The notes under the pieces were generated by a model. It did not search any database. It was given only the letters and a program-made list of their open reading frames with translations, and was not told where the DNA came from. This document shows, in pieces, positions 44,801 to 56,100 of a stretch of 64,000 nucleotides of DNA. Made by a program: the position numbers and the translations under genes. Positions within the stretch are counted from its first letter, which is position 1. The number at the start of each line of letters is the position of its first letter. The stretch covers positions 41,001-105,000 of the forward strand of contig NZ_LT906470.1 in assembly GCF_900187285.1 (NCBI RefSeq), written 5' to 3'. The stretch is from Veillonella rodentium (lineage in GTDB: Bacteria; Bacillota; Negativicutes; Veillonellales; Veillonellaceae).

Positions 44801-47800
44801 TGTAGGCGGTAAAACATATGTATCTTCAACAGGTCTCAATGCGAATGACCAAAAGGTAACGAATGTTGCCAATGGTACAGTAGGCGCAGGCAGTAAGGAC
44901 GCTGTAAACGGCGGTCAATTGCACGATGCCAAAAACGAATTAACTACTAATATCAATAATGCCAAAACTGAACTTATCAACAAAGGTCTTCGTTTTAACG
45001 CTGATAATAACGATGAAAAAACAAACAAACTTGGTTCTAAAGTAACAGTCAATGGTGATGACAATATCACTACTGAAATTACGCAAACTGGTGATGATAC
45101 TACAATCGGCGTTAAATTGAAAAAAGATCTTAATGTTACTACTGTTACTGCTACAGATACTGTAAAAGCAGGCGGCGTAACAATGGGTAAACACGCTGAT
45201 ACTAAAAATTATGTGACAGGCCTTGAAAATAAGGACTGGGATATAAATACATCTAATCCTGTAAGTGGTCGTGCTGCTACAGAAGATCAATTGAAGAAAA
45301 TCAGCGATGTAATTAAAAGCCAAGGTGCTGCTTCTACGGACTATCGTTTAGTTGCGAATCCGGCAGTTGCAGACGGCGCCTATACAGTTGACTCTAACGG
45401 TGATGTTGACTTAACTGTTGAGGATAAAAACCATGCAGGTAAAAAAGAAACAGTTAAGATTAAGGATGTTGCCTCTAAATCCGGTCTTGATAAATTGACA
45501 GACCGCGCTGTCAAGTATGATTTGGATCCTGCGGGTAACCCTGATAAATCCAAGGTAACTTATGAAGGTCCTACATATGCTAATAAAGTTGGTGGTACTC
45601 ACGTAACAAATGTGGCGTATGCTACAGGCAACGATGGTAGCGAAGCGGTTAATGTGGATTACTTGAAAGATAGAATCAAAGATAGTGAAGATGCATTAAC
45701 TAATAAAGGTTTGAAATTTGACGCTAATAATGGCGGCGTAAAAACAAATAAATTGGGCTCCAAAGTAACTGTTAAAGGGGATAACTCCAACATCATTACG
45801 GAAATCTCTCAAGACGGTAACGGCGACAGCACAATTGATGTGAAACTCGGTAAAGACCTTAAAACCGAAACAATTACCGCTACCGGTGCAAACGGTAAAG
45901 ACGGTAAAATCGGCATTAACGGTAAAGACGGCGTAACGACTAACATTTCCGTCACTCGAGACGGTCAACCCGGTGTAGACGGTGCACCTGGCACGACTAC
46001 AACACGTATTGCGTATCAAAAACCTGACGGCACGAATGAAGAAGTGGCAACCTTGAACGACGGCCTTAAATTTAAAGGCGATATGGGTGCTACATCCAAT
46101 GTTAAACTTAACAAACAAGTGAACATCACGGGCGGTGTGACAAATGCGGCTGATTTGGCAACCGGTAATAATATCGGTGTTACATCTGCGGCGGTCGATG
46201 CTGATGGCAATGCAAAATTACAATTGCAATTGGCTAAGAACTTGACAGGCTTGCAATCCGTAACGGCATCCGATACTGTGAAAGCCGGTACTGTAACCAT
46301 GGGTAAACAGACTGATGGTGCGAACCCTGGTAATAACGGTAACTATGTAACAGGCCTCGATAATAAGGATTGGGATATCGATAATCCTGCAATCGCATCC
46401 GGTCGTGCTGCAACAGAAGACCAGTTGAAAACAGTTAGCGATGAAGTTAAGAAACAGGGCGCTAATGCTACGGACTTCCGTTTGGTGAAAAATGCTAGTG
46501 AAGCCGATGGCGCTTACAAGGTTGATGACAACGGCAACATCGATTTGACTGTGGAAGACAAAAATCATCCGGGTACAAAAGAAACAGTCAAGATTAAGGA
46601 CGTCGCCTCTAAATCCGGCCTTGATAAATTGACAGACCGTGCTGTTAAGTATGATTTGGATCCTGCGGGTAACTCTGATAAATCCAAGGTAACCTACGAA
46701 GGTCCTGCCTATAACAACAAACAAGGCGGCACGCATGTGTCGAACTTGGCGTATGCGACAGGAAATGACGGCAGCGAAGCGGTTAATGTGGACTACTTGA
46801 ATGATAAGATCAGGGATAATACGGACACATTGACTAATAAAGGGCTTAAATTCAACGCTAATGTAGGCGGCGTACAAACTAATAAACTTGGTTCTACTGT
46901 CACTGTTCAAGGTGAAGGAAAAGCTGCTGATGGTGACTACAGCGGTGAAAATATTAAAACTTTCATCAAACAGGATGCGGCGACAGGTAACACGATTATT
47001 GACGTGAAGATGAATAAAAATCTTAAAGCTGAATCCGTGAAGGTCGGCAAAGACGGCAAGGACGGCGTGTCCATTACAGGTCCTGACGGTGTGAACGGTA
47101 CCGACGGCAAGGTGGGTATCACCGGTCAAGATGGAAAAGATGCTGTATCTATGTCCGGTAAGAACGGCGTAGGTCATATCGGCCTGACCGGCCCTGCAGG
47201 CACGAACGGTATTGACGGTACAAACGGTATCGACATGTCTGTGAAGAACGGCTACGATGATGCAGCTAAAGGCGTAAAAGGTGCAAACGGCGTAGACGGT
47301 ACTAACGGTATTACGCGCATTGTTTATCAGGACAAAAACGGCGAACATCAAGTGGCGACCATGGACGACGGTATGCTGTACGGCGGCGATACAGGCAATG
47401 TGATTAAGAAAAAACTTAACAACCAGGTGAATGTCAAGGGCGGTATTTCCGATGTAAGCAAATTAGCCGACGAAGATAACATCGGTGTCATGTCCGACGG
47501 TACCGATACATTAATGCTTCGTCTGGCGAAAGACCTGAAGGGCTTAAATTCCGCAACTTTTAATAACGGTACGAACGGTACAACTGTTGTGAACGGCGGC
47601 GGTATGACCATCAACGATGCAGCAGGGAAACCGTTGACATCCGTTACGAAGGACGGCGTGACGATTACGGACGGACCGTCCATGACGACGGACGGTATCA
47701 ATGCGGCGGGCAAGAAGATTACGAATGTGGCCGAAGGTACGGATTCTAATGATGCGGTTAACAAATCCCAATTGGATAAAGCGGCGGCGGCTGCATCCAC

Positions 47801-49613
47801 GACGGTATCCGCAGGTAGCAATATCACTGTTACACCTAGTGATAATTCTAATGGTTCCAAGAACTATGAAGTGAGTCTTAATGATAAGGTGACATTGGGC
47901 TCCGACCCTACAAAACAGGTCGAAATCGACGGTAACGCAGGTACCATCAAAGCCGGTGATAAAGTTGAAATCGACGGCAATAAGGGTACTATTAAGGCCG
48001 GTAATGTTACCATTGACGGTGATAAAGGTACTGTTAAAGCGGGCGATAAAGTGACTATCGACGGTAACAAGGGCACTGTTGAAGCCGGCAAGGTACTCGT
48101 AGACGGCGATAAAGGAACTGTGAACGGTTTGACCAATAAGACTTGGGATCCGAACAATATCACCAGCGGACAGGGGGCAACGGAAGATCAACTTCAGAAA
48201 TCTCATACCATGTTGGATCAGAAGATCACCAATCTGGGGGATGAAGTAACGAAAAAAGGGTTGAATTTCGGTGCAAATAGCGGCACTCCGACTCACAAGA
48301 ATCTGGGTGAAACTATATCCGTTGTCGGCGGCGGAACTAAATCCGACGATAACTATACTTCTGATAACATCAGGACGAAAATCAATGCGGACGGCAATGT
48401 GGAAATCATGATGGATAAGAATCTGACGACCGACAGTGTAACCACCGATTCCGTAAAAGTCGGCAAAAACGGCAAGGATGGCGTATCCATTACGGGCCCT
48501 AACGGCGCTGACGGTACGGACGGCAAGGTGGGTGTTACCGGTAAGGACGGTAAAGATGCCGTATCCATGTCCGGCAAGGACGGTGTCGGTCACATCGGAT
48601 TAACCGGTAAGGACGGTCGTAATGCGGACATTACGGTTGATAAAGGTGATCCTGATCTTAACGGCAACGAAATTACCCGTATCAAGTATCAGGATGAAAA
48701 CGGTAAGACACATCAGGTGGCCACCAAAGACGACGGTATGAAGTACGGCGGTGATTCCGGTACGGTAATCAGGAAACAGCTTAACGAACAGGTGAATGTA
48801 GTCGGCGGTATCACGGATGTCGATAAGTTGACCTCTGAAGATAATCTGGGCGTCGTATCCGACGGCAACAACAGCCTCAAGGTTCGTATGGCGAAAGATT
48901 TACAAGGTCTGAATTCCGTAACGACCAAGGATGCGGCAGGCAATACGACCGTTGTGAACGGCGGCGGTGTAACGATTACCCCTGCCGGCGGTAACACCGT
49001 AAGTCTTACTAAGGACGGTTTGAACAACGGTGGTAACACAATCAGTAATGTAGGTCCGGGTGTGAACGGTACGGATGCGGTTAACGTGAATCAATTGAAG
49101 GGTGCTACAGACGGCTTGGCCAACGCCATTAATTCCGTGGCGGGCGAAACACAGCGTGTAGGCGCTCATGCGGCGGCACTATCCGCGTTGAAACCGATTC
49201 AATACGATCCGTTGGAACCGACTCAAATCATGGCCGGTATCGGTAATTACAGAGGCGAAACAGCGGCCGCTTTAGGCGTTGCACATTACACGGCGGAAGA
49301 CACCATGTTCCATGTGGGCGTGTCCGTAGGCAGCCATCATAATATGGTGAATGCCGGTGTAACCCGTAAATTCGGTACCTCCGATGCGAAGAAAGCGGTT
49401 CCTGAACGTTACAAGGGCGGGCCTATCAGCTCCATGTACGTGATGCAGGATGAAATGACGGCGCTGAAAGCCGAAAATGCACGGATGAAAGCGCATGATG
49501 AACAGTTGACCGCGGACTATGCGGCATTGAAAGAAGATAATCTTCGTTTGCAAAAAGATAATGAAGAAACGAAGCGTCAATTGGCTCTTATTATGAGTCG
49601 ATTGGGGATATAA
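41862..49613 (+). CDS. TAA-5: trimeric autotransporter adhesin with altered start
   Basis: The conventional frame begins with GTG at 41862 (2583 residues) but has no good ribosome binding site. In frame upstream an intact ESPR (NRVFKVIWNRTKGCYVVVAETAKN) begins at 41811, directly after ATA (41808-41810) where ATG is expected, 9 nt after AGGAG. The nearby ATG at 41803 is out of frame and stops after two codons. The protein has a signal core ending near residue 45 (QAQA), YadA head repeats (about 55-430), and a stalk related to TAA-4 with collagen-like parts (near 1730-1790 and 2205-2250). The 'IDGNKGTIKAG' repeats lie near 2025-2090, the anchor at about 2440-2505, and a coiled tail to the end. 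Expression may be reduced. Confidence 0.9.
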   Translation: MAETAKNMTKRSSLTAAFSKMAGVAVCAVMLTGVMVPMEAQAAPLTWGTGATAENDGGIAMGGNSTARGDYSVALGTDASVGKGDPSESESQNGIAIGHGAKVTVNPATATSGITDKSGGIAIGHSAETRDINTIALGTGTMGQGAQAVAIGRNARTIANNGVAIGNEARVQSTNGFALGNNARAGFDENNQLIGLDNDQAFGSNARAYGGSSMAFGNDAKASKGGAIAMGNGSQSRGDWGVAIGNGAKAMAAGARAIGANSTADGVNSTAMGWNSTASGSSSISIGEGSVTTETNAIAIGTSSKATKQDSLVIGRGSEANGTSSAVLGSKNIVNSDDTYVWGTNNGTVNSKFSSVMGNNNHVDTTEEGVHIMGNNSTISAKGSMALGNWAYATAMDSFVMGNNARVDQANSVALGTNSTTETVVSTPNATINGVNKTFAGGTAQGTVSIGANNVSGVAGIKKYYRTLTNLAAGRIDDSSTDAVNGSQLYAVKEEVERGLNFDANTGGVKNNKLGSKVTVKGDGSNINAAITQANGDTTINMTLGNIVKIGSTNPVTIDGTAGTVTGLTNTDWNVDNPQAVSGRGATEDQLKKVNDKVNTNKSAIDTNTTNITKNAGDITKNKQDIANNAQNINNNAQNITKNAGDIAKNKQDISTINTTINKGLNFAGDTGTVSNRKLGDTVTVKGGATGTLSDGNIGVVSDGNGTLTVKLAKTLTGLDSVTAGTTTINNGGLTVGGKTYVTPNGIDANNQKITNVANGTAPNDAVNFSQLQNAIGGTAKASTVKAKDANVTVTEGTNAAGGKEFTVGLGNKITVGTANPVTVDGDAGHVTGLTNTDWDVDHPAAVSGRGATEDQLKAVNEKVNTNKTQIDKNKQDIADNKQNITDNAGNIAQNKQDISNINTKINKGLNFAGDTGTASNRQLGDTVTVKGGATGTLSDGNIGVESDGNGTLNVKLAKTLTGLDSVTAGNTKIDSNGLTVGGKTYVSSTGLNANDQKVTNVANGTVGAGSKDAVNGGQLHDAKNELTTNINNAKTELINKGLRFNADNNDEKTNKLGSKVTVNGDDNITTEITQTGDDTTIGVKLKKDLNVTTVTATDTVKAGGVTMGKHADTKNYVTGLENKDWDINTSNPVSGRAATEDQLKKISDVIKSQGAASTDYRLVANPAVADGAYTVDSNGDVDLTVEDKNHAGKKETVKIKDVASKSGLDKLTDRAVKYDLDPAGNPDKSKVTYEGPTYANKVGGTHVTNVAYATGNDGSEAVNVDYLKDRIKDSEDALTNKGLKFDANNGGVKTNKLGSKVTVKGDNSNIITEISQDGNGDSTIDVKLGKDLKTETITATGANGKDGKIGINGKDGVTTNISVTRDGQPGVDGAPGTTTTRIAYQKPDGTNEEVATLNDGLKFKGDMGATSNVKLNKQVNITGGVTNAADLATGNNIGVTSAAVDADGNAKLQLQLAKNLTGLQSVTASDTVKAGTVTMGKQTDGANPGNNGNYVTGLDNKDWDIDNPAIASGRAATEDQLKTVSDEVKKQGANATDFRLVKNASEADGAYKVDDNGNIDLTVEDKNHPGTKETVKIKDVASKSGLDKLTDRAVKYDLDPAGNSDKSKVTYEGPAYNNKQGGTHVSNLAYATGNDGSEAVNVDYLNDKIRDNTDTLTNKGLKFNANVGGVQTNKLGSTVTVQGEGKAADGDYSGENIKTFIKQDAATGNTIIDVKMNKNLKAESVKVGKDGKDGVSITGPDGVNGTDGKVGITGQDGKDAVSMSGKNGVGHIGLTGPAGTNGIDGTNGIDMSVKNGYDDAAKGVKGANGVDGTNGITRIVYQDKNGEHQVATMDDGMLYGGDTGNVIKKKLNNQVNVKGGISDVSKLADEDNIGVMSDGTDTLMLRLAKDLKGLNSATFNNGTNGTTVVNGGGMTINDAAGKPLTSVTKDGVTITDGPSMTTDGINAAGKKITNVAEGTDSNDAVNKSQLDKAAAAASTTVSAGSNITVTPSDNSNGSKNYEVSLNDKVTLGSDPTKQVEIDGNAGTIKAGDKVEIDGNKGTIKAGNVTIDGDKGTVKAGDKVTIDGNKGTVEAGKVLVDGDKGTVNGLTNKTWDPNNITSGQGATEDQLQKSHTMLDQKITNLGDEVTKKGLNFGANSGTPTHKNLGETISVVGGGTKSDDNYTSDNIRTKINADGNVEIMMDKNLTTDSVTTDSVKVGKNGKDGVSITGPNGADGTDGKVGVTGKDGKDAVSMSGKDGVGHIGLTGKDGRNADITVDKGDPDLNGNEITRIKYQDENGKTHQVATKDDGMKYGGDSGTVIRKQLNEQVNVVGGITDVDKLTSEDNLGVVSDGNNSLKVRMAKDLQGLNSVTTKDAAGNTTVVNGGGVTITPAGGNTVSLTKDGLNNGGNTISNVGPGVNGTDAVNVNQLKGATDGLANAINSVAGETQRVGAHAAALSALKPIQYDPLEPTQIMAGIGNYRGETAAALGVAHYTAEDTMFHVGVSVGSHHNMVNAGVTRKFGTSDAKKAVPERYKGGPISSMYVMQDEMTALKAENARMKAHDEQLTADYAALKEDNLRLQKDNEETKRQLALIMSRLGI

Positions 49614-50131
49614 TTTACCGCAATTTCATCTTTTTCTCATATGGCTAAAATGAGTGCATGCCCTATAAAATACTCATGAAAATGCGATGATTTCAACTGC
49701 ATATTTTAAATTGTCGAAAGAACGAGAGTCTCTTCCAAGAGGACTTTCGTTCTTTCTTTGTATTTGACTTCACAAATAATTCATAATAGTGTATAATACG
49801 AAACATATGATTTTTATCGAAAATAATAAATGTGATTAATTTACTATAAAATGGTTAACGTTTGGTGATATGTGTTGTTTAACCTTTTAAAACAAGGGTT
49901 TATATGGCTGTAAAGATATTTTGATGAGTAAAATTTTTGACATTATAAATAAAGAGATAAATTTATAAAAATGAATGAGCGCATCATGAAAAAATATATT
50001 TACATTTATAAACTAATCTGATATTTTATATGTATGATGATTAAATTTTTGATAAAAAATTTATTTATTAGTGTTTTGGTGTAAGTTTTAAGAATTCCTT
50101 ATAAAACTGTGTGAAAGGTAGGTACTGCTAA
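49614..50131. other. Intergenic region: terminator, promoter and long TAA-6 leader
   Basis: A long hairpin (about 49716-49734 with 49739-49756, GAAAGAACGAGAG/CTTTCGTTCTTTC) ends TAA-5 transcription. TTCACA (49769-49774), a 17-nt spacer and TATAAT (49792-49797) form a possible promoter for TAA-6. That would give a very AT-rich leader of about 330 nt with no gene in it. Confidence 0.6.
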
Positions 50132-53100
50132 ATGAATCGTATTTATAGGGTAATTTGGAGTCAGGTACGGGGAGCGTATGTTGTCGTATCTGAAATCGCG
50201 AAGAATCATTCCCGTGGTTCCAAAAGTTTTGTCGGCAATTCCACTAAAGTTGCGGCCAGAGTCGGGTTAGCCGCAATGATCCTTACCGGCGGCAGCGGAC
50301 TGGTGTCGTCCGTATATGCCGGTACTCAGGGGATTTCCCTGAGCCCGAGCTCGAACGGTTACGACGGCGGTTTGACATGGTTAAAACCGTCTCCGGGCGC
50401 TCCTGAAATCAGAATGTTCGATTACGGTACGCCGGGTAATGAAGGTCTAGGTTATTTATATACCAATAACAAGGTATTCGGTATTCAAATCGGTAATAGC
50501 GCCAGTGTGAGAGCTAAAGACGGTTCCGTATCCGGTATCGCTATCGGTGATTATTCCACCTCTCAAGGATTGGGGGCCGCGTTCGGTCAATATGCGCAGT
50601 CCAATGCGATCGGAGCCGTTGCGGTAGGCTCGGCGACTAAAGCGGATGCGTTCAACTCGCTGGCTATGATGCGCCAAGCTTATGCAGGTGCAAAATATGC
50701 GGCGGCTATCGGTACGGCCGCATCCGCTCAGGGGGAAGCCAGCCTGGCGATGGGGCATTCCGCATTGGCGAAAGGGACTCAGTCCATTGCTATCGGTTCC
50801 GCAAACCCTACACCTTTATATGATGATAGAAACACTCCGTATACTAAATATGATGGGAACACCAATACGCAGGCTAACGGACAACGTGCCATCGCTGTGG
50901 GGCAAGGTGCCAAATCGAACACGAATGACAGCGTCGCTATGGGGACGGGTGCCAGCGTGGTGTCCGGTACGAATTCTAAAGGTAAAGAATTTGCCAGAGG
51001 CGTAGCTATCGGTAAAGATGCCACTTCTCAAGGATTACAGGGCGTAGCTATCGGTAACGGTGCGGCACACTATCGTGATAATGCGGTAGCTATCGGCAAT
51101 AATGCCAAAACTTATGCTGTTGACGGAATTTCAATCGGGAACAATGCCGAAGCGGGCGTGGAAAACGATCCTTCTTATAAAGTGAATAACTCTATTGCCG
51201 TAGGTAACTCCGCTCATGCTACGGGCGGATCGGCGGTAGCCTTCGGTAACGATACGAACGCATCCGGCGGTTCCTCCGTGGCTACAGGTAATGCCGCATG
51301 GGCATTGGGTGACCGTTCCACAGCTGTCGGCAATAATGCACATGCGGAAGGTTACGGCTCTATTTCCATGGGTCGTGAAGCCAGCTCCTTGAGTACTCAA
51401 ACGGGTGACAAGAAAAGTGTTATGGCTATCGGTGATGACGCACAGGCTACCGGTACTCGTTCCATCGCATTGGGTGTAAGTGCTCAAGCCGGTACATTGA
51501 CGAGAGAACGTGACGGTCGGTATAAGGACAATCCGGAACTTATTTCCAAACTTAATGTTGTAAAAGAAGTAAGTGATGCGGTAGCAATCGGTAGTGAAGC
51601 GAGCGTACAAGCAAACAAAGGCTTAGCTCTTGGCAGCAATGCGAAGGTAAATCATGTTCGTGGCGTTGCACTGGGTGCTAACTCTGAAACAGCGGATCCT
51701 GTAAGTACCGCCGGTGAAACTATTAACGGCTTGACATATAACTACGCCGGCAGTTCCGCCGATTCCACGGTCAGCGTAGGTAATACTTCTACAAAACGTA
51801 CAATTACTAACGTAGCGGCTGGTCGTGTGAATGCACAATCTACAGATGCTATTAATGGTAGCCAATTATATGGCGTTGCTAATGCAGTAGGTAATGTAGC
51901 TAAAAGCACTAAGAATATCTTAGGCGGTAATGCTAAAGTTGACCAAAACGGTTCTATCACCATGACTAATATTGGTGATACAGGTAAAAACACTGTTCAT
52001 GAAGCAATTCAATCCGTAAATCAAGGTTGGGAACTTCAAGTTAATGGCAAAAAAGTTAAAGACGTAAAAGCTCCTAATCGTACAGTGAACTTTAACGCTG
52101 GTAATAATATTAAATTAGAAGGCGCCGGAGACAATGTTACGGTTGCAACAGTTGATGATGCAAACTTCAACTCCGTTACAACGGGCAATGTTTCTATGAG
52201 CAAATCCGGCATCAATGCCGGTGGCTATCAGATTACCAACGTGAAATCCGGCGGCGATGTGGTAACGAATGCGGCCAATATCGGCGATATCAGTCGTATT
52301 GCGGCCAAGTACGATAAATATCTGGAACGCGGTATCGCCAGCTATGAAGCGAACGGTGACGGCAAGGTAAACATGACCGGTACAAACGGTTTGGCTGCTG
52401 AAGTAACAGGTTTGAAAAATACGTATGTTACATCCGGTACCGTATCCAATGACGGTAAGAGATTGACATTGACACGTAATGATAATCAAACATTCGATGT
52501 TGATATCTCTAAAATCTCTAATGGTCTTTCCAAAACTGACTACCGTTTAATTGCAAACCCTGCACATGGTAGCAACGGCGAATATAAAGTAGCTGCTGAC
52601 GGCAGCATGACATTGACTGTTGCGGATGCGGACGGTTCCAATCCTACACAGGTCAAGTTGACGAATATCGCGTCCAAAACGCAACAGGATACTAACACTA
52701 CAAACATTAATAAGAATAAGCAGGACATTACAAACATCAACAATACGATCGGAAAAGGGTTGAATTTCGCCGCCGATTCCGGTGCACCTATTAATAAAAA
52801 ACTGGGCGAAACCTTAACTGTTAAAGGCGGCGCTACAGGTGCATTGACGGACAGCAATATCGGCGTTGTGGCCAAAGACGGCAACCTTAATGTCAAACTG
52901 GCGAAAGATCTGACCGGCTTGAACAGTGTAACTGCAGGTTCCGTTCGTATGGGTGTACATAGTGACAATAAGAACTATGTAACCGGGTTGGACAACAAAG
53001 AATGGAATGTTCAAAACCCTACGATTACATCTGGTCGTGCCGCAACTGAAGATCAGTTGAAAAAAGTGTCTGATGAAATCAAGACTACTAATGCAGCTAA

Positions 53101-56100
53101 AACAGATTATCGCTTGATCAACAATACAAATTCTGCGGACGGTTCTTACTCTGTAGAAAACAATAAAGTTGATTTAAAAGTTAAAGATGAAGCTCATCCT
53201 AACAACCCTGCTAATACGGTAACAATCAACAATATCGCATCCAAAACTGAATTGGATAAATTGACAGAACGCGCTGTTAAATATGATCTTAATGGTGCAA
53301 CTGTTAATAAAAACAAGGTTACTTTGGAAGGCCAAGGCGGTACAACAATTACTAACTTGAAAGCCGGTGAAGTATCCTCTACTTCTACAGATGCTGTAAA
53401 TGGCAGCCAATTGCATGATGTAAAAATCGAAGCAGGCAAACATTCAAAAGTAACTGTTTCCGATGATAACCTTAAATTGACAACGACTCCTGCTACAAGT
53501 ACTGAAGGCGCTAAATATGATCTTCGTTTGAACAACAAAGTGACATTGGGTAGCGGTAACAATCAAGTAGTTCTTGATGGTACTGCAGGCAGAGTGACTG
53601 CTGGCGCTGTTGTAATGGGTGCTCAAACTGTTCAAAATACGAAACATGCAAGCGAAACTGGTAATTATGTAACTAACTTGAGCAATAAAAACTGGGATTC
53701 CACATCTATCGTATCCGGTCGTGCTGCGACTGAAGATCAGTTGAAAAAAGTTAGCGAACAAATTACTCAACAAGGTAGCAGTGCAACTGATTACCGTCTT
53801 GTAAGAAATTCCAGCGCTGACGGTTCCTACAAGGTAAACGACAATGGTGAAGTATCCTTGACTGTAGAGGATAAAAACCATGCAGGCGTTAAAGAGCAAG
53901 TTACAATCAATAACATTGCATCCAAGACTTCTGTAGATAAATTGACAGATCGTGCTGTTAAATACGACATCAATAACGGTGTTGTTGATAAAACTAAGGT
54001 AACATTGGAAGGTGCTGACGGCACTACTATTACAAATGTAAAAGATGGTGCTGTAACAGCTACATCCACAGATGCTATCAACGGCAGCCAATTGTTCAAG
54101 ACTAAAGAAGAATTGATCAATAAAGGCATGAAATTCGGTGCTGACTCCGGTAACGTAATCAATAAAAAACTTGGTGAACAAGTAAATGTTAAAGGTGGCA
54201 TTACAGAAGCATCCAAATTGACTGCTGAAGATAATATCGGTGTTGTATCCGATGGCTCTAACGACTTGAAAGTTCGTTTGGCAAAAGACCTTAAAGGTTT
54301 GAACAGCGTAACTGTAGGCGATACAAAAGTTACTTCCAACGGCATAACTATCAGCAACGGTGCTACTAACAATGCATCTGTATCCCTTACTAAAACTGGC
54401 TTGGATAATGGTGGTAACAAGATTACTAACGTTGCTCGTGGTACAATCGACAGCGATGCAGTAAACTTGGCACAATTGAAAGAAGTATCCAACAGTGCAT
54501 CTGCAGCAAATACGAAGGTAGCTGAAGGCAAAAACATTAAAGTTGATGAAAGCATCGACAATGTAACTAAAGCTAAAACGTATACTGTAGGCTTGAAAGA
54601 TGAAGTAACATTAGGCACAGGTAATACAGCTATTAATATTAACGGTACAACAGGTATCGTGAAAGCTGGCACTGGCGATAATGCGGTGACTATCAACGGC
54701 ACAAACGGCACTATCAACTCCGGAAAAGTGGTTGTTAACGGTGCTAAAGGTACTGTTAATGAATTGACTAACAGAACTTGGAATCCTAAAGCTATTACTA
54801 ATGGTCAAGCTGCTACAGAAGATCAATTGAAAGTAGTAGATAATAAAATTGATACTACAAAAACTGAAATCGTAGAAAAAGGCTTGGACTTCCAAGGCGA
54901 TGCAGGTACTGCAATTCATAAAAACCTTGGCCAAACATTGAAAATTTCTGGCGGTCAATCTGATGCATCTAAACTTTCAGAAAATAATATCGGCGTAGTA
55001 AATAACAACGGCGTATTGAATGTTAAACTTGCTAAAGATTTGACAGGTTTGAACAGCGTAACAACTGGTGCTACAACTATTAACAACAATGGTTTGACAA
55101 TCGGTGGCAACACATTTGTTACAAGTAATGGCTTCAATGCTAACGATACTCAAATCACAAACGTGAAAGCTGGTACAGAGGATAACCATGCAGTTAACCT
55201 TAAACAGTTGAAAGAAGTATCCAACAACGCAGCGGCAGCTAAAACTGTTGTAAAAGCAGGCAAAAACATCAATGTAACTGATTCTGAAGATCCACTTACT
55301 AAAGCTAAGACTTATACAGTTGGCTTACAAGACACAGTAACATTGGGTTCCGGCAATACAGCTGTTAATATCGACGGTACAAAAGGTATTGTGAAAGCCG
55401 GCGAAGGCAACAATGCTGTGACTATCAACGGTACAAACAGCACAATTAATGCTGGTAACGTAGCGATTAACGGTGCAACAGGCAATATCAATTCCGGTAA
55501 AGTTCTTGTTAACGGTGCTAAAGGTACTGTAAACAACTTAACAAATATCACTTGGGATGCTAATAATATCACAAGCGGCCAAGCTGCAACAGAAGACCAA
55601 TTGAAAGTTGTTGATAAGAAAATCACTGATAATGGCAGCGATTTGACTAAGAAGGGCTTGAATTTCAAGGGCGATGATGCAACAAGCATTCATAAGGACC
55701 TTGGCGAAACGTTGGATATCAACGGTGGCATTTCTGATGCATCTAAATTATCCAACAATAATATCGGTGTAGTATCTGAAAACGGCAAGTTGAATGTTAA
55801 GCTTGCTAAAGAGTTGACTGGCTTAACAAGCGTAACAACTGGTGCTACAACAATTAATAACGAAGGTTTAACAATTGGTGGTAAGAAATTCGTTACAGCT
55901 AACGGTTTTGATGCTAACAACACACAAATCAAAAACGTAAAAGCTGGTACTGATGGCAATGATGCAGTTAACTTGAATCAATTGAATGAAGTTAAAAATG
56001 CGTCTAACACTACAGTAGAAGGTAGCGAAAACATCAACGTTAACTCCACAGTAGATCCTAATACACAAGCTAAAACTTACAAAGTAGCGTTGAAAGACAA